This document shows, piece after piece, positions 8,201-17,362 of a stretch of DNA of 64,000 nt. Position numbers and translations under genes: made by a program. Under the pieces are notes generated by a model. It did not search any database. It worked only from the letters and a program-made list of their open reading frames with translations, and was not told the DNA's origin. Source of the DNA: Streptomyces actuosus (GTDB lineage Bacteria; Actinomycetota; Actinomycetes; Streptomycetales; Streptomycetaceae). Position 1 is the first letter of the stretch, and each line of letters begins with the position of its first letter. The DNA is taken from contig NZ_JAFFZS010000034.1 of assembly GCF_016921115.1 (NCBI RefSeq), positions 1 to 64,000 of the forward strand. Reading direction: 5' to 3'.

Positions 8201-8801
8201 TCTTGAACACGCCGTTGGGCAGGAGGGCGTCGGCCAGGTTCCAGTAGGTGATCGACGGGGCGATGGCGTCGACGCGGGAGTCGTACCCGGCGGCCAGCAG
8301 GGCGATCGCACCGCCGTAGGAGGCGCCGGCCATGCCGACGCGGGGGTCGCCGGCGCGGTCGAGCCGGACCTCGGGCCGCCGGGCCAGCCAGTCGACGAGC
8401 CGGGAGACGTCGGCAACCTCGCCGTGCGGGTCGTTCAGCCCGATCTTGCCGGTGGACCGTCCGAAGCCGCGGGCCGACCAGGTCAGCACGGCGTATCCGG
8501 ATCCGGCGAGGTCCTCGGCCTGCCGGCGGACGTCCTCCTTGCTGCCGCCGAAGCCGTGGCCCAGCAGGACGGCCGGGTGGCGGCCGGCGGTGCCGGGGGT
8601 GAAGTAGGAGGTGTCCAGGCGCACGCCGTCGCCCAGGGCCATGATCTGGTCGGTGCGGTGCACCGCGGGGGCCTCGTCGGAGGCGACGGCCGAGGCCACG
8701 GTCCAGGTGCCGGCCCCGGCGAGGATCACGACGGCGGCCCCGGCGGCCAGGAGGCGCCGGGGCGCGCGCAGTATCCGCCGCAGGGGCGGGCGAAGATCCA
8801 T
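5298..8801 (-). CDS. Alpha/beta hydrolase + ABC ATPase + ABC-2 permease in one open frame (probable 1-nt fusion)
   Basis: The open frame has 1167 codons from ATG 8801. Residues about 1-500 form a CocE/X-Pro-dipeptidyl-peptidase-like hydrolase with nucleophile motif GASYGG, acid in DSLFPLG and histidine in GGHDGGD, preceded by an N-terminal membrane anchor. A membrane helix (WVWWLPLTGAAAASALLL) leads to an ABC ATPase at about 580-860 with Walker A GPNGAGKTT, signature YSQGMRQR and Walker B LLILDEPTNGLD. From about residue 884 (MSSRTEAAP, ATG 6152) follows a multi-helix ABC-2 permease. The two-domain hydrolase-ATPase is a known Streptomyces architecture whose normal tail (HRRLEDAFLTLIGGSA then stop) is present in another frame here, so two overlapping genes are the ancestral state. 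It may export a compound with linked hydrolysis; the substrate is unknown. Confidence 0.75.
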   Translation of the reverse strand: MDLRPPLRRILRAPRRLLAAGAAVVILAGAGTWTVASAVASDEAPAVHRTDQIMALGDGVRLDTSYFTPGTAGRHPAVLLGHGFGGSKEDVRRQAEDLAGSGYAVLTWSARGFGRSTGKIGLNDPHGEVADVSRLVDWLARRPEVRLDRAGDPRVGMAGASYGGAIALLAAGYDSRVDAIAPSITYWNLADALLPNGVFKKLWAGLFVSSGGGCARFEPALCRMYERIAESGTPDAQARTLLEQRSPSAIGDRIKVPTLLVQGQTDSLFPLGQADAAARAIRANGAPVDVDWIAGGHDGGDLERTRVQARVTAWFDRYLKDGKGTATGPGFRVTRTGGIDSTDGAARLRGASADTYPGLRNAPRNIPLTGRAQRVTHPAGATPPAVSALPGLGAGGGLARLSSLGVGVSLDFPGQYASFESAPLADDLRITGTPTATLHVTSTRDDAVLFGKVYDVGPDGGRPVLPARLVTPLRVQGARSGKDVTLTLPAIDHQVRKGHRLRLVVASTDLGYASPAAPATYTVTLRGDLSVPTAPGVRTAPAPLPSWVWWLPLTGAAAASALLLSGRRRTTAPAPDPGLADVPLEITGLTKRYAGARDRYAVRDLTFRVEQGQVLGLLGPNGAGKTTTLRMLMGLIRPDGGEIRVFGHGVRPGAPVLSRVGAFVEGAGFLPHLSGRENLDLYWRATGRPAEDAHLDEALRIADLGDALERAVRTYSQGMRQRLAIAQAMLGLPDLLILDEPTNGLDPPQIREMREVMIRYAAGGRTVIVSSHLLAEVEQSCTHLVVMDRGRLVQAGPVGEIVGAGDTLLVGTAAPVPDQVLEKLGALPGVASAVRADEGLLIRLDADGTAARLVADLVRLDRELGRPAPPSGRRLPHPDRRLGMSSRTEAAPGYRARRTLPLRVELVRQLTRRRTLVMAGVLAALPFVLLTAFAIGREPGSRNGALTLMDTATASGANFAAVNLFVSAGFLLVIPVALFCGDTVASEASWSSLRYLLAAPVPRARLLASKLAVGLGLSLAAMLLLPLVALAVGTAAYGWGPLELPTGGALDAGTAAQRLVVVVAYLFVSQLVTAGLAFWLSTRTDAPLGAVGGAVGLTIVGNVLDAVTALGHWRDFLPAHWQFAWADVVQPRPEWSGTIQGAVLSVTYALVLFALAFRGFARKDVVS
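6149..6210 (-). other. Frameshift junction between ABC ATPase and permease
   Basis: In the +1 frame the sequence encodes HRRLEDAFLTLIGGSA and a TGA that overlaps the permease ATG as ATGA, the canonical end of an ABC-2 ATPase. In the open frame the same bases give PSGRRLPHPDRRLG. One extra base upstream, near 6205-6215, explains both. It is either a real indel or a sequencing error in a GC run. Confidence 0.7.
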
Positions 8802-8912
8802 GCCTCAACCGTACGGGCCGCTCCCGGCGGCCGGCGCGGTCCCGGGGGTGGAACGGCCGCCCCTCCTGCGGGAGTACGGAGGGGCCGGGCGTACCGCGCT
8901 CGCGGTACGCGG

Positions 8913-10313
8913 TCAGGCGCGGGCGTCCTCGGGGATCGACACCAGCCAGCGGGTGTCGCGGCGCGGCCTCAGGTACAGGGCCCAGTACAGGGTGGCCGCG
9001 GCGGTGATGCCGCCGGTCCACAGCAGGTAGGCGGCCTCCTGCCGGGCGAGGATGTAGGCGAGGACGGCGATCAGCAGGACGGGCACGGCGGGCCACAGCG
9101 GCATGCGCCAGGCGGGGGTCGCCCCGTGGGCGCCGCGGCGGCAGAGCAGGGCCGCCACCGCCACGAGCAGGTACATGGCGGTCACGGACACGCCGGTCAC
9201 GCCGTACAGCGTGTCCAGGTCGACGAAGCACAGCGCCGCGCCGGGGACACCGACGGCGAGCGTGGACACCCAGGGGGAGCCGAACCGGCCGAGCTTGACG
9301 AAGACGTCGTTGACCGGCTCGGGCCAGGCCTTGTCGCGGGCGGAGGCGAACAGGACGCGCGAGTTCTGGATGACCATGACGATGCCGGCGTTGACGATCG
9401 CGAGGGCGACGCAGAGGCTGACGAAGGTGCCGACGGCGGAGTTCGACCAGGCGGTGACCATGGAGCCGATGTCGCCGCCGGTCAGTTCGGCGAGGTCCGT
9501 CGCGCCCATGGTGATCGCGGCGACCGGCACCAGGATGATCACGGAGGAGATGGCGAGAGTGGCGAGGACGGTGCGGGCGACGTTGCGTCGCGGCTCCTCC
9601 AGTTCCTCGGAGAGGTAGACGGCCGTCGAGAAGCCCTGCGTGACGAAGAGGGCGATGGCGAGGCCGGAGACGACCAGCATGGCGGTGACGGTGTCGGTGT
9701 GGCCGTCCGCGCCGGCCACCTGGAGGGAGAGCAGGCTGTCGGCGCCCCGGTGGCCGTGTGCGAAGCCCAGCACGGCGACGACGGCCGCGGCGATGACCTC
9801 CAGGACCAGGAAGATGCCGGTGATCCAGGCGTTGGCGCGCAGGTCGAGCAGTCCGGCGAGGGTGGCCAGCAGCATGACGCCGGCGCCGGTCAGGGACGGG
9901 TCGAGGTGGACGACGGGGGCCAGGTAGTCGGCGGTGCCCATCGCGATGACCGGCGGGACGATCATCACGACCAGCAGGGAGAGCACGAAGACGAGCCAGC
10001 CGGCGAGGCGTCCGGCCATCGTGGAGACCATGGCGTACTCGCCGCCCGCGCTGGGGATGAGGGTGCCCAGCTCCGAGTAGCAGAAGGCCACGGCGATGCA
10101 GAGGAGGGAGCCGATGGCGATCGTCAGGGCGGTCGCGGTGCCCAGCGAGCCGAACAGGTCGGGGACGACGACGAAGAGCGTGGAGGCGGGGGTCACGCAG
10201 GACAGGGTCAGCAGGGTGCCGCCGACGACGCCGATGGAACGCTTGAGTGTCCGGGGACCGCCGTCCTCCGTCTCGGGGACGGCTGGTGCGGCAGGGCGGA
10301 GCGTGTCGGTCAT
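8913..10313 (-). CDS. APC-family amino acid permease
   Basis: A 466-residue integral membrane protein starting at ATG 10313. After a hydrophilic leader, 12 hydrophobic helices begin with SIGVVGGTLLTLSCVTPAST, and the first-helix Gly-rich motif is followed by FCYSELGTLIPSAGGEYAMV, typical of the amino acid-polyamine-organocation superfamily. It should carry an amino acid or amine across the membrane with H+ or Na+; specificity cannot be read. The ribosome-binding site is weak (CGGAAC). It is monocistronic and divergent from the lipoprotein at 10655. Confidence 0.88.
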   Translation of the reverse strand: MTDTLRPAAPAVPETEDGGPRTLKRSIGVVGGTLLTLSCVTPASTLFVVVPDLFGSLGTATALTIAIGSLLCIAVAFCYSELGTLIPSAGGEYAMVSTMAGRLAGWLVFVLSLLVVMIVPPVIAMGTADYLAPVVHLDPSLTGAGVMLLATLAGLLDLRANAWITGIFLVLEVIAAAVVAVLGFAHGHRGADSLLSLQVAGADGHTDTVTAMLVVSGLAIALFVTQGFSTAVYLSEELEEPRRNVARTVLATLAISSVIILVPVAAITMGATDLAELTGGDIGSMVTAWSNSAVGTFVSLCVALAIVNAGIVMVIQNSRVLFASARDKAWPEPVNDVFVKLGRFGSPWVSTLAVGVPGAALCFVDLDTLYGVTGVSVTAMYLLVAVAALLCRRGAHGATPAWRMPLWPAVPVLLIAVLAYILARQEAAYLLWTGGITAAATLYWALYLRPRRDTRWLVSIPEDARA

Positions 10314-10573
10314 GCGGCGGTTCCGATCGACTCGTGCGGGGTGGTTCGGACGGGAGCGCTGCTATCGCCTCCGGCGGCTGGGTGGTGCGCTGCGTGGTTC
10401 GCTCCCGGCGCTGCATGGAATCCCGACGAAAACCGCGGCGTCAATAGCCGTTTGCCTACGGATTCCGTTGCCTTGATCGGCTTCTGATCGCCTGTACGTC
10501 ACTCCTGCCGGACTTCCACGGGTCGAAGGTCCGTACGGGAACCGCAGCGCGGACGTCAAAAGAACGTCAGGAT

Positions 10574-10613
10574 GTCCGCTATCCGGACAGCTGTCGGAGG
10601 CTGTCGCTACAGT
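10574..10613 (+). promoter_or_regulatory. Promoter candidate for the 10655 lipoprotein, with inverted repeat
   Basis: CGGACA (10584) and TACAGT (10608) are separated by 18 bases, placing transcription start about 35 bases before the ATG. The -35 box forms the right arm of the inverted repeat TGTCCGctatcCGGACA. Confidence 0.45.
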
Positions 10614-10654
10614 CGGTGTGCACAGTCGGAACACAGACGCAACGGGTGGGGAAG

Positions 10655-11485
10655 ATGAGGCTGAAGCACGGCACGGTCTGGGTGGGGCTCACGGCAGCGG
10701 CGCTGATGGCGACGTCCGCCTGCGGAGCGGACTCGGCCGAGAAGGCGGCCGAGGTCGCCGACAAGGCCGACTCGATCATGGCGGCGCTCATGCGAGCCAG
10801 CGACCGGACCGAGGAGATCGGGTCGGCTCAGGTGAAGATGAGCACCGACATGGGCAACGGCAAGCCGATCGCCATGGAGGGCACCTACTCCTGGGGCGAC
10901 GGCTACGCGTTCGACGTCGAGATGGACACCGCGGCGGTCCAGATGCAGCAGTTGCACGCTGCTCCCCGGACCCGCACGCTGTTCGTCGACGGCGCCTACT
11001 ACTACGACATCGACCCGCAGCCCTCCGGCCCGCTCCAGGGCAAGGAGTGGATGAAGATCGACGCCTCCGCGATCTTCGGCGACAAGGGCGCCCAGGCATT
11101 CGACGGCTCCGGGGACAGCCCGTCGGCCTCCATGAAGGGCCTGCGCTACGCCAACGACGTCGAGGACCTCGGCAAGGAGAAGGTCGACGGGCAGAGCGCG
11201 ACCCACTACAAGGCGGTCGTCGACAAGGACCACATGGGCAAGTTCAAGGATGCCTACGGCGACCAGAACAACCTGCTCAACTCGGTCGCCGGCGGGGTCG
11301 ACGCGATCACCATGGACGTCTGGGTCAACGACAAGGACCTGCCGGTCCGCATGACCCAGCACTTCGGCAGGGCGACCGTCACGATCGACTTCGAGAAGTT
11401 CGGCGGCAGCACGAAGATCCAGGCGCCGCCCGCCGCCGAGACGGGCGACCTCACCGAGCAGGTGAAGGCCCGGCAGCAGGGCTGA
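10655..11485 (+). CDS. LppX/LprG-like lipoprotein
   Basis: A 276-residue protein starting at ATG 10655 (MRLKHGTVWVGL). The signal peptide ends in ALMATSAC, an acceptable lipobox. The mature protein is a beta-rich sheet protein (MSTDMGNGKPIAMEGTYSWG, YYYDIDPQPSG, ITMDVWVNDKDLPVRM) resembling the LolA-like LppX/LprAFG lipoproteins, which bind lipids or act at the membrane-wall interface. That function is inferred from the fold resemblance. GTG 10646 is an alternative start, but neither start has a well spaced ribosome-binding site. Confidence 0.75.
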   Translation: MRLKHGTVWVGLTAAALMATSACGADSAEKAAEVADKADSIMAALMRASDRTEEIGSAQVKMSTDMGNGKPIAMEGTYSWGDGYAFDVEMDTAAVQMQQLHAAPRTRTLFVDGAYYYDIDPQPSGPLQGKEWMKIDASAIFGDKGAQAFDGSGDSPSASMKGLRYANDVEDLGKEKVDGQSATHYKAVVDKDHMGKFKDAYGDQNNLLNSVAGGVDAITMDVWVNDKDLPVRMTQHFGRATVTIDFEKFGGSTKIQAPPAAETGDLTEQVKARQQG

Positions 11486-11500
11486 ACCCGGACAACGGCC

Positions 11501-11534
11501 GTGCCCCGCCCTTCCGTGTGGAGGGGCGGGGCAC
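11501..11534. terminator. Bidirectional terminator between lipoprotein and iolA
   Basis: An 11-bp perfect stem (GTGCCCCGCCC with GGGCGGGGCAC) lies between two convergent genes, 15 bases past one stop and 10 past the other. Confidence 0.7.
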
Positions 11535-11544
11535 CGGACGGTCG

Positions 11545-13047
<1,503 letters not shown>

Positions 13048-13061
13048 GCCCGGTAACTCCT

Positions 13062-14945
13062 TCACAGATGGCGGCGTCGGGTCGAGACGTGCCGTTCGTA
13101 CAGCTCACGTGCCTTGACCGCCGACGGTCGGGCCGCGGTCTCGGCCACAGGTACATCCCACCAGGCCTGCGCGGGCGGCGCGCCCGACACTGTGTCTGCC
13201 GTTTGGGTCTCGACGTAGACACATGTGGGAGTGTCGGCGACCCGCGCCTCCGCCAGGGCCGCGCGCAGATCCCGCACGGTCTTCGCACGCAGCACCCGCA
13301 TGCCCAGGCTGGCGGCGTTGGCGGCGAGATCGACGGGCAGCGGCGCCCCCGTGTAGGTGCCGTCGTCCGCCCGGAAGCGGTACGCGGTGCCGAACCGCTC
13401 GCCGCCCACCGCCTCCGACAGCCCGCCGATGGACGCGTACCCGTGGTTCTGCACGATCACCACCTTGATCGCGATCCCCTCCTGCACGGCGGTGACGAGC
13501 TCCGTCGGATTCATCAGGTAGGTGCCGTCGCCGACCAGCGCCCACACCGGCCGGTGGGGGGCGGCGAGCTTCACGCCGATCGCGGCGGGGATCTCGTAGC
13601 CCATGCAGGAGTAGCCGTACTCCAGGTGGTACTGGTCCGCCGACCGGGCCCGCCACAGCTTGTGCAGGTCGCCGGGGAGGGACCCGGCCGCGTTGACGAC
13701 GATGTCCGTCTCGTCGACCACCGCGTCCAGGGCGCCCAGGAGCTGCGGCTGCGTCGGCCGTACGTCGGGCTCGTCGGCCTCGAAGCAGGCGTCGACGCGC
13801 TGCTCCCAGCGCTCCTTGTCCTCGGTGTACTCGGCGACGTAGGAGTCGGCGACGCGATGGGCGTGCATCAGCAGTGCCTCGGTGAGCTCCTCCAGTCCGC
13901 TGCGGGCGTCCGCGATCAACGGCATCCCGGCGAGCTTGTGGCCGTCGCGGGACGCGATGTTGAGGTTGAGGAACCGGACCTCCGGCCGCTCGAACAGGGT
14001 GCCGGAGGCGGTCGTGAAGTCGGTGTACCTGGTTCCGACCCCGATCACGAGGTCGGCGGTGCGGGCGAGTTCGTCGGCGGTGGCGGTGCCGGTGTGGCCG
14101 ATGCCTCCGACGTCCTGGGGGTGGTCGTGGTTCAGGGAGCCCTTGCCCGCCTGCGTGGAGGCCACGGGAATGCCGGTGTTCCCGGCGAACTCGGCGAGGG
14201 CCTGCTCGGCGCGGCTGTGGTGGACGCCGCCGCCCGCGATCACCAGCGGCCTGCGGGCCGTCCGGATCGCGGTCACGGCCTCGGCCAGCTCGGTCGGGTC
14301 CGCGCCGGGCCGCCGCACGACCCACACGCGCTCGGCGAAGAGGCCGTTGGGCCAGTCGTACGCCTCGGCCTGCACGTCCTGGGGCAGGGCGAGGGTGACC
14401 GCGCCGGTCTCCACCGGGTCGGTGAGCACGCGCACGGCCTCCAGGGCGGACGGGATCAGAGCTTCCGGGCGGGTCACGCGGTCGAAGTACCTCGACACGG
14501 GCCGCAGGCAGTCGTTGACCGACACGTCACCCGCGTACGGCACCTGGAGCTGCTGGAGCACCGGATCGGCGGGACGGGTGGCGAAGACGTCGCCGGGCAG
14601 CAGCAGCACGGGCAGGTGGTTGACGGTGGCCAGGGCGGCGCCGGTGACCAGGTTGGTCGCGCCGGGGCCGATCGAGGTGGTCACCGCGTGGGTGGACAGC
14701 CGGCCCGACTGCCGCGCGTAGCCGACGGCCGCGTGCACCATCGCCTGCTCGTTGCGGCCCTGGTGGTAGGGCATGTCGCCGGCGTGCTCGACGAGCGCCT
14801 GGCCGATCCCGGCGACGTTCCCGTGGCCGAAGATGCCCCAGGTCGCAGCGATCAGCCGGTGGCGTACGCCGTCCCGCTCCGCGTACTGCGCGGCGAGGAA
14901 CCGGACGAGCGCCTGTGCGACCGTGAGCCTCGTCGTCGAAGTCAT
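13062..14945 (-). CDS. iolD: 3D-(3,5/4)-trihydroxycyclohexane-1,2-dione hydrolase
   Basis: A 627-residue thiamine-diphosphate enzyme starting at ATG 14945 (MTSTTRLTVAQ) behind GGAGGG. IolD opens the ring of the diketone intermediate to 5-deoxy-glucuronate. The ThDP fold is complete: N-terminal glutamate in GRNEQAMVHAAVGYAR, TSIGPGATNLVTGAA, and the cofactor site VGDGTYLMNPTELVTA with NHGYASIG. Length suits the family. Upstream in-frame sequence to 15440 is Pro-rich and repetitive and is not coding. It stands 510 bases after iolC, so a private promoter is possible. Confidence 0.93.
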   Translation of the reverse strand: MTSTTRLTVAQALVRFLAAQYAERDGVRHRLIAATWGIFGHGNVAGIGQALVEHAGDMPYHQGRNEQAMVHAAVGYARQSGRLSTHAVTTSIGPGATNLVTGAALATVNHLPVLLLPGDVFATRPADPVLQQLQVPYAGDVSVNDCLRPVSRYFDRVTRPEALIPSALEAVRVLTDPVETGAVTLALPQDVQAEAYDWPNGLFAERVWVVRRPGADPTELAEAVTAIRTARRPLVIAGGGVHHSRAEQALAEFAGNTGIPVASTQAGKGSLNHDHPQDVGGIGHTGTATADELARTADLVIGVGTRYTDFTTASGTLFERPEVRFLNLNIASRDGHKLAGMPLIADARSGLEELTEALLMHAHRVADSYVAEYTEDKERWEQRVDACFEADEPDVRPTQPQLLGALDAVVDETDIVVNAAGSLPGDLHKLWRARSADQYHLEYGYSCMGYEIPAAIGVKLAAPHRPVWALVGDGTYLMNPTELVTAVQEGIAIKVVIVQNHGYASIGGLSEAVGGERFGTAYRFRADDGTYTGAPLPVDLAANAASLGMRVLRAKTVRDLRAALAEARVADTPTCVYVETQTADTVSGAPPAQAWWDVPVAETAARPSAVKARELYERHVSTRRRHL

Positions 14946-14958
14946 CGGCAACCCTCCG

Positions 14959-15045
14959 TGTGGTCCGGGTGGTCCGGGTGGTCCGGTGGTTCGGGGCGAC
15001 CGGCCGGTCCGTGTGGTCCGTGTGGTCCGGGCGGTCCCGGTGAGA
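14959..15045. repeat. 9-bp tandem repeat (TGGTCCGGG-like) before iolD
   Basis: The motif TGGTCCGgG recurs about eight times with 9-bp spacing and small variants (TGGTCCGTG, CGGTCCC), ending only a few bases from the iolD ribosome-binding site. Confidence 0.75.
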
Positions 15046-15246
15046 GCCGTGGATTCCACGATGACCCGCCGGGCCCCGGATCCGCTCTCACACCTGGGGA
15101 ATACGCACGGGTGGCCGCAGCCGTTCGGGACCTCCGGCGCGGGGCCGTAGCGGGCGGGGAGTCGTCGCTCGCACTTCGCTCCTGCCAGGGCGAAGCGGTC
15201 TCCCGCGCCGGAGGCGATCAGGGTGGTGGGTGTTCCCGTGGTGCCG

Positions 15247-15310
15247 CGCTCTCCCTGCACGGTACAAGCACCGTGGGGAGCGGGGTAGTTGCGGGCCGTC
15301 ACAACGGCCC
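15247..15310 (-). terminator. Hairpins downstream of iolC
   Basis: Two stem-loops, GGGCCGT/ACGGCCC (15293-15310) and a longer one with arms CGCTC..CACGGT and ACCGTG..GAGCG (15247-15282), lie 150-210 bases beyond the iolC stop. They may partly separate iolC from iolD. Confidence 0.45.
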
Positions 15311-15455
15311 CGGGCCGGTACCTCCGCCGGCCGGGCCGCGTCCGGCGGGCGCGGCAGCCCGGGGGCGGCGGCCGCGCCGCCCGCGACGGGCGGGCGCGTT
15401 GCGCCGCGCCTCCTGTCGTCCTGCGGCGCCCGGCCGCCACCGGCCCGGCCGGCCC

Positions 15456-16412
15456 TCACCGGACCGCTCCCTCGTCGAGGGCGGCCTGCACCTCGCGCGG
15501 TGTCGGCATCGCCGAGGAGCACTCCAGGCGGGAGGCGACGATGGCGCCCGCGGCGTTCGCGTGGCGCACGGTCCGGTCCAGGTCCCAGCCGGCGAGCAGC
15601 CCGTGGCACAGCGACCCCCCGAAGGCGTCTCCGGCACCGAGGCCGTTGAGCACCTCGACCGGCAGAGGCGGCACTTCGGCCTGCTCGCCGTCGCGGCCGA
15701 CGGCGAGGACGCCCTTGGGGCCCTGCTTCACCACGGCCAGGTCCACGCCGATGTCCAGCAGGGCTCGGGCGGCGGCGTGCGGCTCACGGACACCGGTGGC
15801 GACCTCCACCTCGTCGAGGTTGCCCACGGCGACGGTGGCGTACCGCAGGGCCTCGGTGTAGAACGGGCGCGCCGACTCGGGGTCCCGCCAGAACATGGGG
15901 CGCCAGTCCAGGTCGAGGACCGTCGGGCCGACCCCGGCCCCGGCCCGGTGGGCGAGGGCCGCCAGTGTCGCCGCCCGGCTGGGCTCCTCGCTCAGGCCCG
16001 TTCCGGTGACCCAGAAGATGCGGGCGGCGCGGATCGCGTCGAGGTCGAGATCGCGGGCCTCGATCTCCAGGTCGGGGGCCTTGGGCCGGCGGTAGAAGTA
16101 GAGCGGGAAGTCGTCCGGCGGGAAGACCTCGCAGAAGGTGACCGGTGTGGGCAGGCCGGGCACCGGCGTGACCCAGCGGTCGTCCACGCCGAAGCCGCGC
16201 AGCGCCTCGTGGAGGTAGGCGCCGAAGGGGTCGTCGCCGGTGCGGGTGATCACGGCCGTACGGCGGCCGAGGCGGGCCGCCGCGACGGCCACGTTGGTGG
16301 CCGAGCCGCCCAGGAACTTGCCGAACGACGTGACCTCGGACAGCGGGACACCGGTCTGGAGCGGATACAGGTCCACGCCGATCCGGCCCATGGTGATCAG
16401 GTCGTACCCCAT
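15456..16412 (-). CDS. iolC: 5-dehydro-2-deoxygluconokinase
   Basis: A 318-residue PfkB-family kinase starting at ATG 16412 (MGYDLITMGRIGVDLYP) behind GAAGGGAAG. It phosphorylates 5-dehydro-2-deoxy-D-gluconate in inositol degradation. The first PfkB signature is FLGGSATNVAVAAARLG, and the ATP/catalytic motif near the C-terminus is LNGLGAGDAFGGSLCHGL, with the catalytic Asp in GAGDAF. The N-terminal TMGRIGVDLYPLQ is typical of IolC rather than ribokinase. It is the first gene of iolC-D-A. The other inositol genes (iolB, E, G) are not in this window. Confidence 0.92.
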   Translation of the reverse strand: MGYDLITMGRIGVDLYPLQTGVPLSEVTSFGKFLGGSATNVAVAAARLGRRTAVITRTGDDPFGAYLHEALRGFGVDDRWVTPVPGLPTPVTFCEVFPPDDFPLYFYRRPKAPDLEIEARDLDLDAIRAARIFWVTGTGLSEEPSRAATLAALAHRAGAGVGPTVLDLDWRPMFWRDPESARPFYTEALRYATVAVGNLDEVEVATGVREPHAAARALLDIGVDLAVVKQGPKGVLAVGRDGEQAEVPPLPVEVLNGLGAGDAFGGSLCHGLLAGWDLDRTVRHANAAGAIVASRLECSSAMPTPREVQAALDEGAVR

Positions 16413-16495
16413 CGGCTTCCCTTCGTGTCCCGTGGCTGTCCGCAGGCGTTCCGTCGGTTTCCCGGCGCCTTCCCGTCGCATCGCCCCTCCCCGGC

Positions 16496-16542
16496 TTTCT
16501 AGCCCCCGGCATGACACGCTGTCAATGTTTTGTCCGGACATT
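16496..16542 (-). promoter_or_regulatory. Promoter and operator-like palindrome of iolC
   Basis: On the minus strand TTGACA (16525-16520) and TAGAAA (16501-16496) are 18 bases apart, a strong vegetative promoter about 80 bases before the iolC start. Just upstream lies the perfect palindrome TGTCCGGACA (16531-16540), inside a wider AATGT-N9-ACATT repeat. Confidence 0.7.
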
Positions 16543-17080
16543 CGGACCAGATGTTGTCGGGATCCGGCCGCCGCGCGGCCCGGCGGGCGCGGGCACCTTG
16601 GGAGCCCTCCGAGCAGGAAGGGGCACATGGCGCGGTCGGTACGTCTGCGGTCGGACCACGGCCCGGGGTCGACGCCGCGATCGAGGCGCCGGCGAGGGCG
16701 GCAGGGAGGCGGCGTCGACGGCGGCCGCCGGGCCACCGCGGCCGACGCTGCGGCTGTGGGCTCGCTTCGGTTCCGCCGGAGGGACTGCACCGCGCCGTCG
16801 CGGGCGCCCCGCCGGTGGGCGCGGGCCGGACGTGGACATATCAGGGCGGGGTAATTTCGACAGGCATATGCCATTGCATCACCTGTGTCACAAAGACCAC
16901 TCCTCTGTCACACATGTCGCGTGCACGTGGGTCTTGCGTCACACCCGATCCACAGCCCCTGCCCCTCGCTCCCCCCGTGTCGTTCACCGGGTAGAGGCTT
17001 GATGATCGCCAGCGCAGCGCCCGGCTCCCCCGACGGCCGCCCCCGGCCGCCGCCGCGGTCTGCGCGGGGAGGTACGACCC
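16543..17080. other. Intergenic region with an AT-richer patch
   Basis: No credible gene is seen. At 16850-16940 the sequence is markedly less GC-rich than the surroundings and carries near-palindromes TGTGTCACA and TGTCACACA about 24 bases apart, then CGTGCACG. It probably holds regulatory sites for the small HTH gene at 17081 or an untranslated leader. Confidence 0.4.
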
Positions 17081-17281
17081 ATGACCGACCGCAGGCTCTG
17101 GTCCTACAAGGAGATCGCGGCACACATCCGCGTGCAGCCGGACACCGTACGGTCCTATCGCAAGCACGGACTGCTGCCCGCACCCGACCATGTGGAGGGT
17201 GGCAAGCCGTACTGGTACGCCGACACCGTCCGGGCGTGGGTGGCCTCACGACCCGGCAACCGGGGCCGCAGGCAGGAGTGA
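17081..17281 (+). CDS. Small helix-turn-helix DNA-binding protein
   Basis: A 66-residue protein starting at ATG 17081, preceded by GGGGAGG. It is essentially one winged-helix/MerR-like HTH: WSYKEIAAHIRVQPDTVRSYRKHGLLPAPD, then GKPYWYADTVRAWVASRPG. Such mini-HTH proteins resemble excisionases or phage-derived regulators, but no integrase or attachment site is nearby. It likely acts as a DNA-binding accessory regulator; the target is unknown. Codon use is ordinary for Streptomyces. Confidence 0.8.
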   Translation: MTDRRLWSYKEIAAHIRVQPDTVRSYRKHGLLPAPDHVEGGKPYWYADTVRAWVASRPGNRGRRQE

Positions 17282-17362
17282 GGCGGTCCCCCTTCGGCCG
17301 AGCCCCCGACCACCGCGAAAACCGCCGTGTGCCCCACCGTCGCGTGGGGCACAGTGGCGAGC

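Noticed and set aside
14946..15440. N-terminal extension of iolD with collagen-like GPPGPPGPHGG
   Set aside because: It is translation of the 9-bp repeat; a good ribosome-binding site and family N-terminus are at 14945.
13068..16502. 1144-codon plus-strand ORF
   Set aside because: Antisense to iolC-iolD and the gap between them; no protein-like motifs.
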